Origin: Rhodococcoides kyotonense
GTDB taxonomy: Bacteria > Actinomycetota > Actinomycetes > Mycobacteriales > Mycobacteriaceae
DNA length: 64,000 nt
Assembly (NCBI RefSeq): GCF_900188125.1
Contig: NZ_FZOW01000001.1
Coordinates: forward strand, 215,368-279,367
Direction of reading: 5' to 3'
Below are positions 29,175 through 38,879 of this stretch, one piece after another; within the stretch, counting starts at the first letter, position 1, and the number at the start of each line of letters is the position of its first letter. The notes below the pieces were generated by a model that saw only the letters and a program-made list of their open reading frames with translations, made no database searches and was not told the origin of the DNA. The translations under genes were made by a program, and so were the position numbers.

Positions 29175-29729
29175 TCACACTCTCCGGAGGCAGGTGAGCG
29201 GGTACCCGTCGCACCGGGCGCGTCCGCCGAGCGCGGAGATCTCCAGCACGACCGCGGCGCCGACCACTTCGGCACCTCGTTTCCGAAGAAGCTCGGCTGC
29301 GGCGGCGATGGTGCCTCCGGTGGCGAGAACGTCGTCGACGACGAGGATCCTGCGACCTGACACGTCGATCGCCTCGGGAATCTCCAATTCGGCTGTGCCG
29401 TATTCGAGTTCGTACCTCTGCGAGACCACGGGCGGCGGCAGTTTTCCGGCTTTGCGCATCGCGAGAACACCGGACCCGAGCGCCAGGGCGATACCCGCTC
29501 CCAGCAGGAATCCCCGCGCGTCGATGCCGGCGACGAGGTCGGCGCCCTGACCCGCGGCGGCCATCTCGTCGACGATGCTCGCCAACCCGTCCGCGTCGGC
29601 GAGCACCGGCGTCAGGTCGGCGAATCGCACGCCTGCAGTGGGAAAGTCGTCCGCCCAGCGCACGAGGCGATCGATGTTCGCCGCTGCCGCACTCCGGCTC
29701 GTAACGGAAGTCTCGCTGTGTCTACTCAC
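29175..29729 (-). CDS. apt: Adenine phosphoribosyltransferase
   Basis: Salvages adenine to AMP using PRPP. The 184-residue product has ARGFLLGAGIALALG, the PRPP-binding motif RILVVDDVLATGGTIAAA and the Apt-type FADLTPVLAD segment. GTG at 29729 gives a GTGA overlap with the upstream lipoprotein gene; an ATG at 29744 (overlapping by 19 nt) is an alternative without a better ribosome binding site. The 76-nt gap to relA contains a 9-bp inverted repeat (29123-29131 with 29147-29155) that might be a leader hairpin; this is weak. Confidence 0.93.
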   Translation of the reverse strand: MSRHSETSVTSRSAAAANIDRLVRWADDFPTAGVRFADLTPVLADADGLASIVDEMAAAGQGADLVAGIDARGFLLGAGIALALGSGVLAMRKAGKLPPPVVSQRYELEYGTAELEIPEAIDVSGRRILVVDDVLATGGTIAAAAELLRKRGAEVVGAAVVLEISALGGRARCDGYPLTCLRRV

Positions 29730-31438
29730 CGAAGAAGTATCCATCGGTCCATGTTCCAGCCCGCACCCGCCGCCGTCGGATTGACGACGACGTTGTCCAT
29801 GCCTTCGGCGACGGCCAGCGTCCGCGGGGCGTTGTACAGCGGCAGCGACGGCATGTCGTTCCAGAGGATGTTCTCCCCCTCGGTCTGCAGCGACAGACGC
29901 GACGCGTTCGAGGTCTCCACCGAAAGCTGATCGACGATCGCATCGATTCTGCCGCCGGCGTATCCCCCGACGTTGCTGCCCGCACCGCTGTGCAGACTGT
30001 CGTGTGCAGTCGCCTCGGACACGGATCCTGCAGCGCCCGACGCAGACGCCGTCGACCCCAGGACCGCGTCGACCGATCCTGCGCGCAGCGAAGTCGGCGA
30101 GAACTGAGGGGATCCCGCGTCCTGCACGGTGATTCCGGCCGGTGCACAGGCTGCCGCGATATCGGCGACGATCTGTGCGCGACGTGGATCAGGGGCGAGA
30201 TAGCCGATGCGCACGACGAGATCGCCGATTCCCGCACCGTCGAGTTCGGCGGTTGCGGTCGCGGTGTCGGGTTGACGGAATCGGCCGGCGGCCGTGGCTG
30301 CGACCGGCGGGTAGAACAGATCGCTCGGACCGACGAGACGTGAATCCACGACGCCGGAACCCACTCCGGTGGTGTCGTCGAACCCGGGGTGTCCGTGACT
30401 GTCGAACAGCGGCTGTCTGGGGGTGCACAGAGCGATCGCACGACGTGCGGCCGACGGTGCGAGCGTCCCGCTCGTCGCGAAGGTCAACTGTTCGACGCCG
30501 GTGGACGGAAAATCGGTACTGGCGAAGCCGTCTGACGGCACGGTGTTTCCCGCGCCCTGGTCGAGAACTTCGAGTTCGTCCGCGTCGGCGCGAGCTTGGA
30601 TGTCGGTTCCCTTGGGCCACACGACGATCCGCTCGGTTGCGGGCGCGATTCCCCACCATTTGTCGTTGGCTACCAGTACGAGACCACCGTCGTCGGTGTA
30701 CGAATCGACACGGTACGGCCCGTTCGACGGCAGCAACGACGTGTCGATCGCACCGGGCGTGAGATTCCACCCGGTGTTCCAGAAATCCGCGATGCGCGAG
30801 ATCGCATCCATGTCACCCGAAGCCAACGGCGTCACAACGTCGGGGACACCACCGACCCGGGCCGCGACGTGCGCGGGCAAGATGTCGGTGGCGCCGAACA
30901 GAGATCGCCAGTCCGTGTAGGAGCGTCCGGCCCGGAACGTGACCGTGGCCTCCTTGGCCCCTGCCGCACAGGCGACCTGGTCGATGTCCTTGTATCCAGC
31001 CGTGGACGCGGCATCGAACAGTGGAAGATCGTTCGCGCCCGCAACGAAGCGTCCACTGTTCGCGGCCCAGGTGAGCACCAGGTCGTCGCACGTCATCGGC
31101 ACGCCGTCGGAGTAGACGGCCTGCGGGGCGATGACGTACCGAACGGTCAGCACGTCACCCGGAACGACGACGGCACTGCCGATGTCGTTGTCCGCGAGGG
31201 CCTCACCTTCCGGACCCAGGTAGCCGAAACCCGTCTGCACTCGCGGAAACGCTTGTCGCGCACCGGAAGCCGCTCCGTCGACCGTGCGAGCGTTGTACGT
31301 GGTGACGACATTGTCGAGCGCGTATCCGATGGACGGAACCTGATCCTCGGGTGCCGAGCAACCAGCAACCACCGACACGCCGACGACGGCAGCCACCGCT
31401 GCCGCCGTTGTGCGTGCCACCCCGACCCGTACGTGCAT
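29726..31438 (-). CDS. ABC-transporter solute-binding lipoprotein, peptide/nickel (DppA/OppA) family
   Basis: A 570-residue lipoprotein (lipobox VSVVAGC) of the family 5 extracellular solute-binding proteins. It has the start-of-domain pattern SIGYALDNVVTTYNA, then YSDGVPMTCDDLVLTW and GNTVPSDGF, and the late WNDMPSLPLYN segment. There are no permease or ATPase genes nearby; it sits alone between secF and apt, as its M. tuberculosis counterpart does (Rv2585c, from memory). So it either serves a distant transporter or has another envelope role. ATG at 31438 overlaps the secF stop by 1 nt (TGATG). Confidence 0.88.
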   Translation of the reverse strand: MHVRVGVARTTAAAVAAVVGVSVVAGCSAPEDQVPSIGYALDNVVTTYNARTVDGAASGARQAFPRVQTGFGYLGPEGEALADNDIGSAVVVPGDVLTVRYVIAPQAVYSDGVPMTCDDLVLTWAANSGRFVAGANDLPLFDAASTAGYKDIDQVACAAGAKEATVTFRAGRSYTDWRSLFGATDILPAHVAARVGGVPDVVTPLASGDMDAISRIADFWNTGWNLTPGAIDTSLLPSNGPYRVDSYTDDGGLVLVANDKWWGIAPATERIVVWPKGTDIQARADADELEVLDQGAGNTVPSDGFASTDFPSTGVEQLTFATSGTLAPSAARRAIALCTPRQPLFDSHGHPGFDDTTGVGSGVVDSRLVGPSDLFYPPVAATAAGRFRQPDTATATAELDGAGIGDLVVRIGYLAPDPRRAQIVADIAAACAPAGITVQDAGSPQFSPTSLRAGSVDAVLGSTASASGAAGSVSEATAHDSLHSGAGSNVGGYAGGRIDAIVDQLSVETSNASRLSLQTEGENILWNDMPSLPLYNAPRTLAVAEGMDNVVVNPTAAGAGWNMDRWILLR

Positions 31439-32634
31439 CAACGCCTCTTCTTGTTGCGCTTTCCGGTCGGCCGCGAGCCGGGCACCGGCGTCGCCGGTGC
31501 AGGAGTCTTCGACGCGACCGCCGCGGCCGGCACTGCGCCACCGGTGCGCTGCGCTGCTTCGGCACGCTTGGCCAGCACCTTCTTGGTGTGCGCGGCGACG
31601 GGGCCCCACTTCTCCTTCAACGTCACCAGAAGCGGCGTTGCGAAGAAGATCGACGAGTACGCACCGACGATCATGCCGACGAGCTGCACCAGCGCCAGGT
31701 CCTTCAGCGTTCCGACTCCGAGCAACCAGACGGCGACGATCATCAACGCCAGCACGGGCAGCACACCGATGACGGTGGTGTTGATCGAGCGCATCAGCGT
31801 CTGATTGACCGCCAGGTTGGCCTGCTCCGCGTACGTCTTGCGGTTCAGATGGAGGATCCCGCGGGTGTTCTCCTCGACCTTGTCGAACACGACGACCGAG
31901 TCGTACAGCGAGAAACCGAGGATCGTGAGCAAGCCGATGACCGTCGCGGGCGTCACCTCGAAGCCGACGAGGGAGTAGACACCCGCGGTCACCAACAGGT
32001 CGAATCCGAGCGCGGCGAGAGCTGCCAACGCCATGTCCCGTTCGTATCGAATCGAGATGTAGATACTGACGATCACCAGGAACACGACGAGCGCGATCAA
32101 CGCCTTCTGCGTGATCTGACCACCCCACGTCTCACTGACGTCGGACACGCTGATCGCGTTCGGAGTCGCCGTTCCGCTGCCGTCGACGGGCTCGAACGCG
32201 TCGAACAACGCCGTCTTGACGGAGTCGACCTGACCTGCGTCGAGCGCCTCGGAACGGACCTGCACGGTGGCAGCCGCGCCCGAGCCCACGGTCTGCACCG
32301 ACACCGGTTCGAAGCCGAGAGTGTCCGAGAAGATCGTCTCGACCTGTTCGGTGCTGACGTTGTCGGCGGCCGGGAGCTGAATCCGGGTACCACCCTCGAA
32401 ATCGATGCCGAGGGTGAAGCCGCGGAAGACCATGCTGAGGAGACAGATCAGCACGATGGCACCGGTCAGGATGTAGTAGAACCGTCGACGTCCGACGACC
32501 TCGAAAGCACCGGTACCGGTGTACAGACGGTTGAGCCAACTGTGATGCGGCTGCGCGCTCTGCTGTACGTCGGCGTCCTTGACCAGCGTCGAACCTTCGA
32601 CGTCGGACGCGGCGTTCTGGGGAGAGTCGGACAT
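31438..32634 (-). CDS. secF: Protein translocase subunit SecF
   Basis: Works with SecD in proton-motive-force-driven steps of Sec export. The 398-residue product has six transmembrane helices and a first periplasmic domain. Signatures are FTLGIDFEGGTRIQLP, IGLLTILGFSLYDSVVVFDKVEENTR (helix 4 with the RND-like motif) and NQTLMRSINTTVIGVLPVLAL. The C-terminal tail is Ala/Pro/Lys rich and ends GKRNKKRR. ATG at 32634 is 1 nt past the secD stop, so translation is coupled; an upstream in-frame extension lies inside secD. Confidence 0.96.
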   Translation of the reverse strand: MSDSPQNAASDVEGSTLVKDADVQQSAQPHHSWLNRLYTGTGAFEVVGRRRFYYILTGAIVLICLLSMVFRGFTLGIDFEGGTRIQLPAADNVSTEQVETIFSDTLGFEPVSVQTVGSGAAATVQVRSEALDAGQVDSVKTALFDAFEPVDGSGTATPNAISVSDVSETWGGQITQKALIALVVFLVIVSIYISIRYERDMALAALAALGFDLLVTAGVYSLVGFEVTPATVIGLLTILGFSLYDSVVVFDKVEENTRGILHLNRKTYAEQANLAVNQTLMRSINTTVIGVLPVLALMIVAVWLLGVGTLKDLALVQLVGMIVGAYSSIFFATPLLVTLKEKWGPVAAHTKKVLAKRAEAAQRTGGAVPAAAVASKTPAPATPVPGSRPTGKRNKKRR

Positions 32635-32635
32635 G

Positions 32636-34402
32636 TCATGCCCCCTTGGTCGGCGCGGCGGACGCGACGGTATTCGGCTTGGATCGGGCGGCCGCACGTT
32701 TGCGTTCCTGCGCGATCTCGGCGACTGCGCCCAGGCCGTTGACCCCGGGCTTGGACCAGAACTTGGACTTCGAGGCCAGGTAGACGAGAGGCCAGGTCAC
32801 CAGGACCACGACGATGACGTCGAGAATCGTCGTCAAGCCGAGTGTGAACGCGAACCCACGAACCTGTCCGACGGCGAGAACGTAGAGTACGGCGGCCGCG
32901 ATGAAGCTGACGGCGTTGCCCGAGAGAATCGTCTTCCGTGCGCGTGCCCACCCTCGTGGAACCGCGGATCGGAAGCTACGCCCCTCGCGAATCTCGTCCT
33001 TGATGCGTTCGAAGAACACCACGAACGAGTCCGCGGTCATGCCGATACCGATGATCAGACCGGCGATTCCCGCGAGGTCGAGGGTGAAGTTGATCCATCG
33101 ACCCAACAACACGAGGATTCCGTATACCATCAGACCCGCCAGTACCAGGGACAACGCGGTCAGAAGTCCGAGCGCTCGGTAATAGACGAGGCAATACACC
33201 AGCACGAGCGCCAACCCGATCGCACCGGCGATCAGACCGGCTTCCAGTGACGCGAGACCGAGCGTTGCCGACACCGTCTCCGCCTCGGACGACGCGAACG
33301 ACAGCGGCAACGAACCGTACTTCAACGTGTTCGCGAGTTCGGACGCCGACTGCGCGGTGAACTGGCCCGTGATCGACGTCGCGGAGCCCGCGGGGGTCGC
33401 GCCTTGGATCTGGGGTGCGCTGACGACCTTGGAGTCGAGGGTGAACGCCGCCTGGCTACCGATGTTGGCACCGGTGAACTGCGCCCAGGTGTTGCTGCCC
33501 TCGGAATCGAAGCTGAGGCTGACCTCGTGGCGGGACTGCTGGGAGTTGAATCCCGACGTCGCGTCGGAGATCTGCTGACCGTCGATGATGCTCGGACCCA
33601 GGATGTACACGGCCGTGCCGTCGGTCGAGCACGCGACGAGCGGCAACGCCGGGTCGTCGTTACCCTGCAGCGGATCGGGTGCGTTGCAGTCGATCGTTGC
33701 GAGCGCAGCCTGCTGGACCTGAGTGTCCTCGCTCTGGCGCAGCGCTTTCGCTTCGGCGATCTGGGCTGCGGCCTGCTCGCTCTCGGTGCCCGTCGCCGGA
33801 GCCTCGGTCGTCGGTGCGTCGGTCGCCGGAGCTTCTGTCGCGGGAGTCTCGCCTGCCGGGGCCTCGGGCGCGGGCGTCGGATCCACCGCGCTCGGATCCT
33901 GTGCAGGGAACGGCCGTCCCTGCGGTACGGCGTCACCCGCCGGAGCCTCCGTCGTCGGAACATCCGTCGCTGGTGCCTCGGTCGCCGGAGCCTCGGTGGC
34001 CGGTGCCTGAGCGCCCGCCGACGGCTGTGCCGCGGTGACGACCGGGCGGATGAACAGACGAGCGGTCTGACCGAGTGAACGCGCCTGCGAGCTGTCGTCG
34101 CCAGGCACCGTGATGACCAGGTTGTCGCCGTCGATCACGACCTCGGACCCGGACACACCGAGGCCGTTGACACGCGTCTCGATGATCTGCTGGGCCTGCT
34201 TCAGGCTGTCCTGGCTCGGCGCGCTGCCGTCAGGGGTACGTGCGGTCAACGTGACGCGCGTGCCGCCCTGCAGGTCGATTCCCAACTTGGGACTCGGCGA
34301 CTTGTCTCCGGTGAAGAAGACCAGCGCATACACAGCTGCCATCAGAACCGCGAACACGGCTAGATAGCGACCTGGATGCACCGATCCGCTGGAAGGTGCC
34401 AC
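32636..34402 (-). CDS. secD: Protein translocase subunit SecD
   Basis: SecDF subunit with six helices. The 588-residue product has [19 protein letters not shown] (helix 1), [13 protein letters not shown], the C-terminal RND region [27 protein letters not shown] and the membrane part with helices 2-6. Residues about 123-207 in the extracytoplasmic loop are an Ala/Pro/Thr/Glu-rich insertion with repeated [15 protein letters not shown] units, longer than in most SecD proteins. The GTG start at 34402 follows yajC by 117 bp. Confidence 0.96.
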   Translation of the reverse strand: MAPSSGSVHPGRYLAVFAVLMAAVYALVFFTGDKSPSPKLGIDLQGGTRVTLTARTPDGSAPSQDSLKQAQQIIETRVNGLGVSGSEVVIDGDNLVITVPGDDSSQARSLGQTARLFIRPVVTAAQPSAGAQAPATEAPATEAPATDVPTTEAPAGDAVPQGRPFPAQDPSAVDPTPAPEAPAGETPATEAPATDAPTTEAPATGTESEQAAAQIAEAKALRQSEDTQVQQAALATIDCNAPDPLQGNDDPALPLVACSTDGTAVYILGPSIIDGQQISDATSGFNSQQSRHEVSLSFDSEGSNTWAQFTGANIGSQAAFTLDSKVVSAPQIQGATPAGSATSITGQFTAQSASELANTLKYGSLPLSFASSEAETVSATLGLASLEAGLIAGAIGLALVLVYCLVYYRALGLLTALSLVLAGLMVYGILVLLGRWINFTLDLAGIAGLIIGIGMTADSFVVFFERIKDEIREGRSFRSAVPRGWARARKTILSGNAVSFIAAAVLYVLAVGQVRGFAFTLGLTTILDVIVVVLVTWPLVYLASKSKFWSKPGVNGLGAVAEIAQERKRAAARSKPNTVASAAPTKGA

Positions 34403-34473
34403 GGTGTGTGATTCTCCTAACGAGAAGTGGGGCGAGAAGCATGCTGAGACGGCGCGCTCCCCGGCACGCGAAA

Positions 34474-34500
34474 CCGCTGCCGGATCAGATCCGACAGCGG
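34474..34500 (-). terminator. Hairpin between yajC and secD (partial terminator or attenuator)
   Basis: A 12-bp stem with one mismatch: CCGCTG (34474-34479) pairs with CAGCGG (34495-34500) and CGGATC (34481-34486) pairs with GATCCG (34488-34493), with a 1-nt apical spacer. There is no T run. It could separate yajC and secDF expression. Confidence 0.4.
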
Positions 34501-34519
34501 CGACGGTGCGGGGCTGAAG

Positions 34520-34909
34520 TCACTCCTTGTCGAGGCGACGTGCAGTCTGCTCGACGGTCTCGTCCGCGGGGGCCTCGGGTGCGCGCTTCTCGAGCGACGG
34601 CGACGACTCACCGATTCCCGAGAGGTCGTCGGGTGCCGAGAACTCGTCGTCGGTGTCGGCGGGCAGGACCTCGCGGACGACGGCACGCGACCACGTCGTG
34701 ACGACGCCGTCGGCGATCTCGAGATCGACCGTGTCGTCCTCGACGAGCACGACGCGGGCGTAGAGACCCGCGGTGGTCACCACCTCGTCACCGATCTTCA
34801 GCGAATCCTGCAGCGCCTGCGTGTCGGCCAGAGCCCTCTTCTGCTTGCGTACGTTGAGGAACATCGGTACGAGCAGAGCCACGATCAGGAGTGGGAAGAG
34901 CAGTTCCAT
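34520..34909 (-). CDS. yajC: Preprotein translocase subunit YajC
   Basis: Small Sec accessory subunit. The 129-residue product starts MELLFPLLIVALLVPMFLN (single helix), followed by the conserved KIGDEVVTTAGLYARVV. The C-terminal tail is acidic (DTDDEFSAPDD). ATG at 34909 is chosen because the helix begins immediately, as in other YajC proteins; an upstream in-frame extension would put polar residues before the helix. It is first of the yajC-secD-secF series and follows ruvB by 160 bp, a gap that may hold its promoter. Confidence 0.92.
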   Translation of the reverse strand: MELLFPLLIVALLVPMFLNVRKQKRALADTQALQDSLKIGDEVVTTAGLYARVVLVEDDTVDLEIADGVVTTWSRAVVREVLPADTDDEFSAPDDLSGIGESSPSLEKRAPEAPADETVEQTARRLDKE

Positions 34910-35068
34910 CTTTACGTCAGTCCTCGTAGTGTCGTAGTGCAGGGTGTTCGGGATGTATTCGGTACGTGCAATGCGCACGCTCGAACTCCGCATCGGAGTC
35001 CGTGCATGGAACCCAGTGTGCCATTACCTCGGTGCTCTACTGCTCGGCTCCCACCGATTATCAGCAGA

Positions 35069-36145
35069 TTATTCGAATAAGCCCTGCTGGGCCTCGTTCG
35101 TTCGCACCGAAATGCCCCCGATCGCCAGATCGGGCGGCGGTACGAGACCGAGGTGCTGCCAGGCCGCTGCGGTCGCGACGCGGCCGCGCGGTGTGCGGGC
35201 GACCATACCGGCTCGCACCAGGAACGGCTCGCACACCTCCTCGACGGTGGCGGGTTCCTCGCCGACGGCCACCGCCAAGGTGGACACGCCGACGGGGCCT
35301 CCGCCGAAGCTTCTGATCAACGCGCTCAGAACAGCGCGGTCGAGGCGGTCGAGACCGAGGTGGTCGACGTCGTAGACGACGAGCGCAGCCTGGGCCGTCT
35401 CCTTCGTCACCGTGCCGTCGCCTCGCACTTCCGCGTAGTCGCGCACTCGACGAAGCAAGCGGTTGGCGATGCGAGGCGTGCCGCGTGAGCGTCCGGCGAT
35501 CTCCGAACATCCACCCTTGTCGATCGGAACACCGAGAATGCCCGCCGACCGGAACAGGATCCGTTCGAGTTCCTCGGGTTCGTAGAAGTCCATGTGCGCG
35601 ACGAATCCGAAGCGATCACGCAGCGGACCGGTCAGCGCACCCGACCTGGTCGTCGCGCCGACGAGCGTGAACGGCGCGACCTCGAGCGGGATCGACGTGG
35701 CACCGGGCCCCTTGCCGACCACGACGTCCACGCGGAAGTCCTCCATCGCGAGGTACAGCATCTCCTCGGCGGGACGTGCGATGCGGTGGATCTCGTCGAT
35801 GAACAACACATCGCCTTCGACGAGGTTGCTCAGCATCGCCGCGAGGTCACCCGCCCGTTCGAGCGCCGGACCCGACGTCAGCCGCAGCGACGTCCCGAGT
35901 TCCTGGGCGATGATCATCGCCATCGACGTCTTGCCGAGGCCGGGCGGACCCGACATCAGAATGTGGTCGGGCGTACCACCGCGCAGCTTGGCGCCGGTCA
36001 ACACCAGCTGCAGCTGCTCCCGCACCCGAGGCTGCCCGATGAAGTCGGTCAGAGATTTCGGGCGCAGGCTCGTCTCGATGTCGAGATCGTCGGGAGTGGC
36101 CTGCGCGGTCACCTGGGAGTCGTCGAACTCCGACTCGTCGGTCAC
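35069..36145 (-). CDS. ruvB: Holliday junction branch-migration ATPase RuvB
   Basis: AAA+ motor of RuvABC. The 358-residue product has [20 protein letters not shown], Walker [10 protein letters not shown], Walker [10 protein letters not shown], sensor 1 LVGATTRSG, and the C-terminal winged helix with [11 protein letters not shown] at 36145 makes a GTGA overlap with ruvA. The ruvC-ruvA-ruvB order and overlaps show one operon, which is probably under the LexA box upstream of ruvC. Confidence 0.98.
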   Translation of the reverse strand: MTDESEFDDSQVTAQATPDDLDIETSLRPKSLTDFIGQPRVREQLQLVLTGAKLRGGTPDHILMSGPPGLGKTSMAMIIAQELGTSLRLTSGPALERAGDLAAMLSNLVEGDVLFIDEIHRIARPAEEMLYLAMEDFRVDVVVGKGPGATSIPLEVAPFTLVGATTRSGALTGPLRDRFGFVAHMDFYEPEELERILFRSAGILGVPIDKGGCSEIAGRSRGTPRIANRLLRRVRDYAEVRGDGTVTKETAQAALVVYDVDHLGLDRLDRAVLSALIRSFGGGPVGVSTLAVAVGEEPATVEEVCEPFLVRAGMVARTPRGRVATAAAWQHLGLVPPPDLAIGGISVRTNEAQQGLFE

Positions 36146-36747
36146 TTGGACTTACCCAGATACGCGAGTGCCGAGCGCAACGCGGCCGACGTCGACGCGT
36201 CGGGCTGCGCGGCGAGCACCGAATCGGTCGCGTCCTCGGCTTGTTTGACCGCGAATCCGAGGCCGGTGAGCGCCTCGACGATCTGATCGCGCACCGGCGA
36301 GCCGCCTGGAGTTCCGGACGGCAGCGGCACTCCCGACGAACCGACGATGGCGTCGACCTTGTCGCGTAGTTCGACGATCATGCGTTCGGCGCCGCGTTTA
36401 CCGATGCCGGGCACGCGCGTCAACGCCGCGACGTTGCTGTCGGCAAGAGCAGTACGCAACGCATGGGGATCGAGGACGGCGAGCGTCGCCATCGCGATGC
36501 GCGGCCCGACGCCCGAGACCGTCAACAACAGCGAAAACAGATCCCGCGTCTCGTTGTCGGAGAATCCGTACAGCGTCATGGAGTCCTCGCGGACGATCAT
36601 CGTCGTCAGCAACCGCGATTCGACGCCTCGGCTGAGGTTTCCGAGCGTCGCAGGCGTCGCGTTGACTCGATAGCCGACTCCCGCAGCCTCCAGGACAGCA
36701 TGATCGAGTGCGATGTCGAGGACCTCGCCGCGTATGGACGCGATCAT
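36142..36747 (-). CDS. ruvA: Holliday junction DNA-binding protein RuvA
   Basis: Binds four-way junctions and loads RuvB. The 201-residue product has an N-terminal OB fold starting [20 protein letters not shown], two helix-hairpin-helix motifs ([13 protein letters not shown] and [14 protein letters not shown]) and the C-terminal RuvB-contact domain ([11 protein letters not shown]). ATG at 36747 overlaps the ruvC stop as ATGA; an in-frame upstream extension lies inside ruvC and is not used. Confidence 0.97.
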   Translation of the reverse strand: MIASIRGEVLDIALDHAVLEAAGVGYRVNATPATLGNLSRGVESRLLTTMIVREDSMTLYGFSDNETRDLFSLLLTVSGVGPRIAMATLAVLDPHALRTALADSNVAALTRVPGIGKRGAERMIVELRDKVDAIVGSSGVPLPSGTPGGSPVRDQIVEALTGLGFAVKQAEDATDSVLAAQPDASTSAALRSALAYLGKSK

Positions 36748-37358
36748 CGCGCTCCTGCCTCTCTCTTCGCACGTTCGAGCTTCTTGGCGGCCGTCGCCCG
36801 AGCCTTGCGCTCCTCGGCGAGTCGCAGTTCGTACTTGCGCTTCTGCGCTGCCGCCATCGCCTCGGCCTGCGCCATGCGCGCGATCATCGGTGCCCGCCAA
36901 CAATGGCAGATACCGAGCGCGAGGGCGTCCGCTGCGTCGGCGGGTGTCGGTGCGACCTGTAGGCCCAATATTCGCATCACCATTGCCGTGACCTGCGCTT
37001 TGTCGGCGCTACCGTTGCCGGTGACGGCGGCCTTCACCTCACTGGGGGTGTGGAAGCAGACGTCGATGCCGCGTCGCGCCGCGGCAAGAGCGATCACTCC
37101 CCCGGCCTGCGCGGTACCCATCGCAGTGCGGACGTTGTGCTGCGCGAACACCCGCTCGATAGCGACGACAGTCGGCTTGTGAGTGTCGAGCCAGTATTCC
37201 GCCGCCTCCGAGATACGAAGCAGACGCTGCGCGAGATCCATGTCCGCCGGAGTGCGCACCACGTCGACGTCGAGCGCGGTGACGCTCCTCCCGGAACCGC
37301 CTTCGATCAGACTCAGCCCGCACCGGGTCAAGCCGGGATCGACGCCCATCACACGCAC
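36744..37358 (-). CDS. ruvC: Crossover junction endodeoxyribonuclease RuvC
   Basis: Resolves Holliday junctions. The 204-residue product has the RNase H-like motifs [12 protein letters not shown] (first Asp), [17 protein letters not shown] (Glu), and the late [12 protein letters not shown] (Asp). The C-terminal ~45 residues are an extra Lys/Arg/Ala/Glu-rich helix ([20 protein letters not shown]) beyond the usual end, so the protein is longer than E. coli RuvC. GTG at 37358 has GGAAGG upstream; ATG at 37349 is an alternative. A LexA box lies 20 bp upstream. Confidence 0.96.
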   Translation of the reverse strand: MRVMGVDPGLTRCGLSLIEGGSGRSVTALDVDVVRTPADMDLAQRLLRISEAAEYWLDTHKPTVVAIERVFAQHNVRTAMGTAQAGGVIALAAARRGIDVCFHTPSEVKAAVTGNGSADKAQVTAMVMRILGLQVAPTPADAADALALGICHCWRAPMIARMAQAEAMAAAQKRKYELRLAEERKARATAAKKLERAKREAGAR

Positions 37359-37377
37359 TGTCGCACACCTTCCGCTT

Positions 37378-37393
37378 ACGAACTGTTGTTCGA
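37378..37393 (-). promoter_or_regulatory. Predicted LexA (SOS) box upstream of ruvCAB
   Basis: On the plus strand the site reads ACGAACTGTTGTTCGA: a perfect GAAC-N4-GTTC core with flanking GA, 20 bp upstream of the ruvC GTG. ruvC is a known LexA target in mycobacteria, so this site fits a conserved SOS regulon. Confidence 0.85.
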
Positions 37394-37451
37394 TAGCGTA
37401 GCGGAGGACAGGCAGGGCGGGCGTGTGCGACACCCGCCCGGCGCCGATGTG

Positions 37452-38207
37452 TCAGTCCTCGTCGAGCTGGGCCAGAACCTCGTCGGACAGTTCCACGTTG
37501 GAGTACACGTTCTGCACGTCGTCGCTGTCCTCGAGCGCGTCGATCAGTTTGAACACCTTGCGCGCGCCGTCCGCGTCGACCGGAACCGACACCGAGGCCT
37601 GGAAGCTGGCTTCTGCGGAGTCGTAGTCGATGCCTGCGTCCTGCAGTGCGGAGCGGACGGCGACGAGGTCGGTCGGTTCGCTGACGATCTCGAAGGTGTC
37701 TCCGTTGTCGTTGACTTCCTCGGCACCGGCGTCGAGCACGGCCATCAGAACGTCGTCCTCGGACTGGCCGTTCTTCTCCAGGGTCACGAGACCCTTGCGC
37801 GAGAACAGGTAGGACACCGAACCGGGATCGGCCATGTTGCCGCCGTTGCGTGTCATCGCGACACGAACCTCGCCTGCCGCGCGGTTGCGGTTGTCGGTGA
37901 GGCATTCGATGAGGACGGCGACGCCGTTGGGTCCGTAGCCCTCGTACATGATCGTCTGCCAGTCGGCGCCGCCGGCTTCTTCACCTGCGCCGCGCTTGCG
38001 TGCCCGTTCGATGTTGTCGTTGGGAACCGACGTCTTCTTGGCCTTCTGGATGGCGTCGAACAACGTCGGGTTACCCGTTGGATCTCCACCACCGGTGCGG
38101 GCCGCCACCTCGATATTCTTGATGAGCTTGGCGAACGACTTGCCACGCTTGGCGTCGATCACCGCCTTCTTGTGCTTGGTGGTGGCCCATTTGGAGTGGC
38201 CGCTCAT
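37452..38207 (-). CDS. yebC: YebC/PmpR family probable transcriptional regulator/translation factor
   Basis: A 251-residue YebC protein, starting [20 protein letters not shown] as in nearly all members, with [19 protein letters not shown] and [13 protein letters not shown]. The family has been described as DNA-binding regulators and, more recently, as helping ribosomes at proline runs. ATG at 38207 is chosen by that conserved start; AAAGGGG lies about 9 nt upstream. It lies upstream of ruvC by 93 bp, a gap that contains the SOS box, so ruvCAB can be read separately. Confidence 0.94.
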   Translation of the reverse strand: MSGHSKWATTKHKKAVIDAKRGKSFAKLIKNIEVAARTGGGDPTGNPTLFDAIQKAKKTSVPNDNIERARKRGAGEEAGGADWQTIMYEGYGPNGVAVLIECLTDNRNRAAGEVRVAMTRNGGNMADPGSVSYLFSRKGLVTLEKNGQSEDDVLMAVLDAGAEEVNDNGDTFEIVSEPTDLVAVRSALQDAGIDYDSAEASFQASVSVPVDADGARKVFKLIDALEDSDDVQNVYSNVELSDEVLAQLDED

Positions 38208-38276
38208 GCGATGGAGCCCCTTTCGTACTGCATACAAGTGTCTGCATAGTTTACGCGTGTGTCGACGCGCCCGAGA

Positions 38277-38879
38277 TCAGACCGCGCGGACGAGGTTCAC
38301 GAACAAGTGGTGCACACGCCTGTCGCCGGTCACCTCGGGATGAAAACTGGTCGCCATGACCGATCCTTGCCGCACGGCGACGACCCGTCCCTCGGCCGGC
38401 CCGTCGGGGACCGTGGCCAGGACTTCGACGTCCGGACCGACTCGTTCGACCCACGGTGCTCGGATGAAGACCGCACGGACCGGGTCCCCGTCGATTCCGA
38501 CGACGTCCAGATCGGTTTCGAACGAGTCGACCTGACGTCCGAACGCGTTGCGCCGAACCGTGATGTCGAGTCCGTCGAGGTGGTGCGCGTCGGGCCGGGT
38601 GTCGAGGATCTCACTGGCCAGCAGGATCATTCCTGCGCACGAGCCGTAGGCCGGAAGTCCGTCCTTCAACCGGGCGCGAAGCGGTTCCAGCAGGTCGAAC
38701 ACCGACAACAGGGTGCTCATCGTCGTCGACTCACCGCCAGGGAGGATCAACCCGTCGACCTTGTCCAATTCCTCCGGCCGCCTGACGCGGATTCCGTGGG
38801 CACCACTCGATTCGAGCGCCGCGAGATGCTCGCGCACGTCGCCTTGAAGCGCGAGGACGCCGATCGTGGGCTCGGTCAT
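38277..38879 (-). CDS. pdxT: Pyridoxal 5'-phosphate synthase glutaminase subunit
   Basis: Class I glutamine amidotransferase that feeds ammonia to PdxS for PLP. The 200-residue product has [25 protein letters not shown], the nucleophile cysteine in [11 protein letters not shown] and the His/Glu in [14 protein letters not shown] at 38879 overlaps the tesB stop as ATGA. pdxS lies on the same strand but is separated by tesB and the divergent kinase-like gene. Confidence 0.95.
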   Translation of the reverse strand: MTEPTIGVLALQGDVREHLAALESSGAHGIRVRRPEELDKVDGLILPGGESTTMSTLLSVFDLLEPLRARLKDGLPAYGSCAGMILLASEILDTRPDAHHLDGLDITVRRNAFGRQVDSFETDLDVVGIDGDPVRAVFIRAPWVERVGPDVEVLATVPDGPAEGRVVAVRQGSVMATSFHPEVTGDRRVHHLFVNLVRAV

